A stretch of 5,186 nucleotides of DNA from Cyanobacteriota bacterium. Lineage in GTDB: Bacteria > Cyanobacteriota > Cyanobacteriia > PCC-6307 > Cyanobiaceae. The translations under genes and the position numbers were made by a program. Of the stretch, positions 4,785 through 5,186 are shown piece by piece. The DNA lies in contig JAPLIF010000240.1 in assembly GCA_026389255.1 (NCBI GenBank), positions 1 through 5,186 on the forward strand, read 5' to 3'. Numbering within the stretch: the first letter of the stretch is position 1; every line of letters begins with the position of its first letter. Under the pieces are notes generated by a model. That model worked only from the letters and a program-made list of their open reading frames with translations, did not search any database and was not told the origin of the DNA.

Positions 4785-5186
4785 TCAGTCGAAGAACATC
4801 AGGCTGACGACTTTGCCCATGTCTTCAGCGGTGCGGCAACTGGCCAGCAGGGTCTCGCTGTCGTGGAAGGCAAAGCAGATCAGTTGGTCACAGCGGCTGA
4901 TGATTTCCTGGTTGCAGAGGCTGCTGGCGATCGGCAAGGGCAATTCATCGTGCTCGGGCTTTTCCACCAGATGCAGGACACGATCCAGTTGCTCCCTGGA
5001 TTCGGCCGGCTGGCGATCCAGGCTCTGGGGCAGGAGCACCGTGAGGCGGGACGGCTCCACGTCAAGAACACTGCGAATCACGGCCGCATTCACCCCCTGG
5101 GAACCGGAGGTCATCAGGTTGTGTCCCTCCTGGGCCAGGGAGCGCGCCACCAGTTCCACCAGATGGATGGACACCACTGGCACATG
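4785..5186 (-). CDS. Conserved cyanobacterial DprA/SLOG-like Rossmann-fold protein, C-terminal part (runs off the right edge)
   Basis: The minus-strand frame is open from the window edge to TGA at 4785-4787. It reads ...HVPVVSIHLVELVARSLAQEG and continues, so the GTG at 5181-5183 is an internal Val rather than a start. The motif LMTSGSQGVNAAVI looks like the glycine-rich nucleotide-binding turn of DprA/LOG (SLOG superfamily) proteins. Later come LTVLLPQSLDRQ, VEKPEHDELPLPIASSLCNQ and the C-terminal CDQLICFAFHDSETLLASC...GKVVSLMFFD. I recall near-identical proteins conserved across cyanobacteria, some annotated as DNA recombination-mediator protein A-like. The actual function is not established, and it is shorter than and distinct from genuine DprA. 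About 133 C-terminal residues are present; the N-terminus is outside. It converges on the NfeD-like gene with a 70-bp gap. Confidence 0.9.
   Translation of the reverse strand, partial: HVPVVSIHLVELVARSLAQEGHNLMTSGSQGVNAAVIRSVLDVEPSRLTVLLPQSLDRQPAESREQLDRVLHLVEKPEHDELPLPIASSLCNQEIISRCDQLICFAFHDSETLLASCRTAEDMGKVVSLMFFD

Noticed and set aside
1..5186. CRISPR arrays, transposases, insertion-sequence ends, rRNA
   Set aside because: None was seen: no regularly spaced repeats, no transposase or integrase motifs, and no rRNA-like sequence.

Overview
The window reads as high-GC picocyanobacterial DNA (Synechococcus/Cyanobium type) from about position 475 to the right end. A short fragment of foreign, actinobacterial-looking sequence sits on the left end. 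The cyanobacterial assignment rests mainly on the last gene, which resembles a conserved cyanobacterial DprA/SLOG-like protein. It is supported by GC-rich codon use and the lack of clear Shine-Dalgarno sites. The actinobacterial assignment rests on the minus-strand reading of about 1-472. That frame has no internal start or stop, but it encodes the C-terminal ectodomain of a DUF6049 protein (the mycobacterial Rv3909 family, normally next to murJ).

Layout, left to right. (1) 1-~472, minus: DUF6049 fragment, open at both ends. (2) About 440-480: an abrupt junction, most simply a chimeric assembly join. (3) ~471-857, plus: the C-terminal part of a GT61 (DUF563) glycosyltransferase whose N-terminal half is missing at the junction. 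(4) 928-1012, plus: a complete tRNA-Ser(UGA). (5) 1013-1351: non-coding, with several small hairpins. (6) 1352-1921, plus: a secreted protein resembling PliI-type lysozyme inhibitors. (7) 2022-3254, plus: an AAA/ABC-type ATPase of the RecF/COG4637 kind. (8) 3300-4208, minus: an SPFH/band 7 (stomatin/QmcA-like) membrane protein. (9) 4271-4714, plus: its usual partner, an NfeD-like membrane/OB-fold protein, here divergently transcribed. (10) 4785-5186, minus: the C-terminal part of the DprA/SLOG-like protein, running off the right edge.

The only obvious functional module is the SPFH-NfeD pair, which probably shares a 62-bp divergent promoter region. The other genes look like independent housekeeping or accessory units. 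The points most worth checking are the junction near 440-480 and a small hairpin present twice (1137-1152 and 4707-4722), with an identical core and a compensatory change at its basal pair. I do not see a convincing new multi-gene system here.
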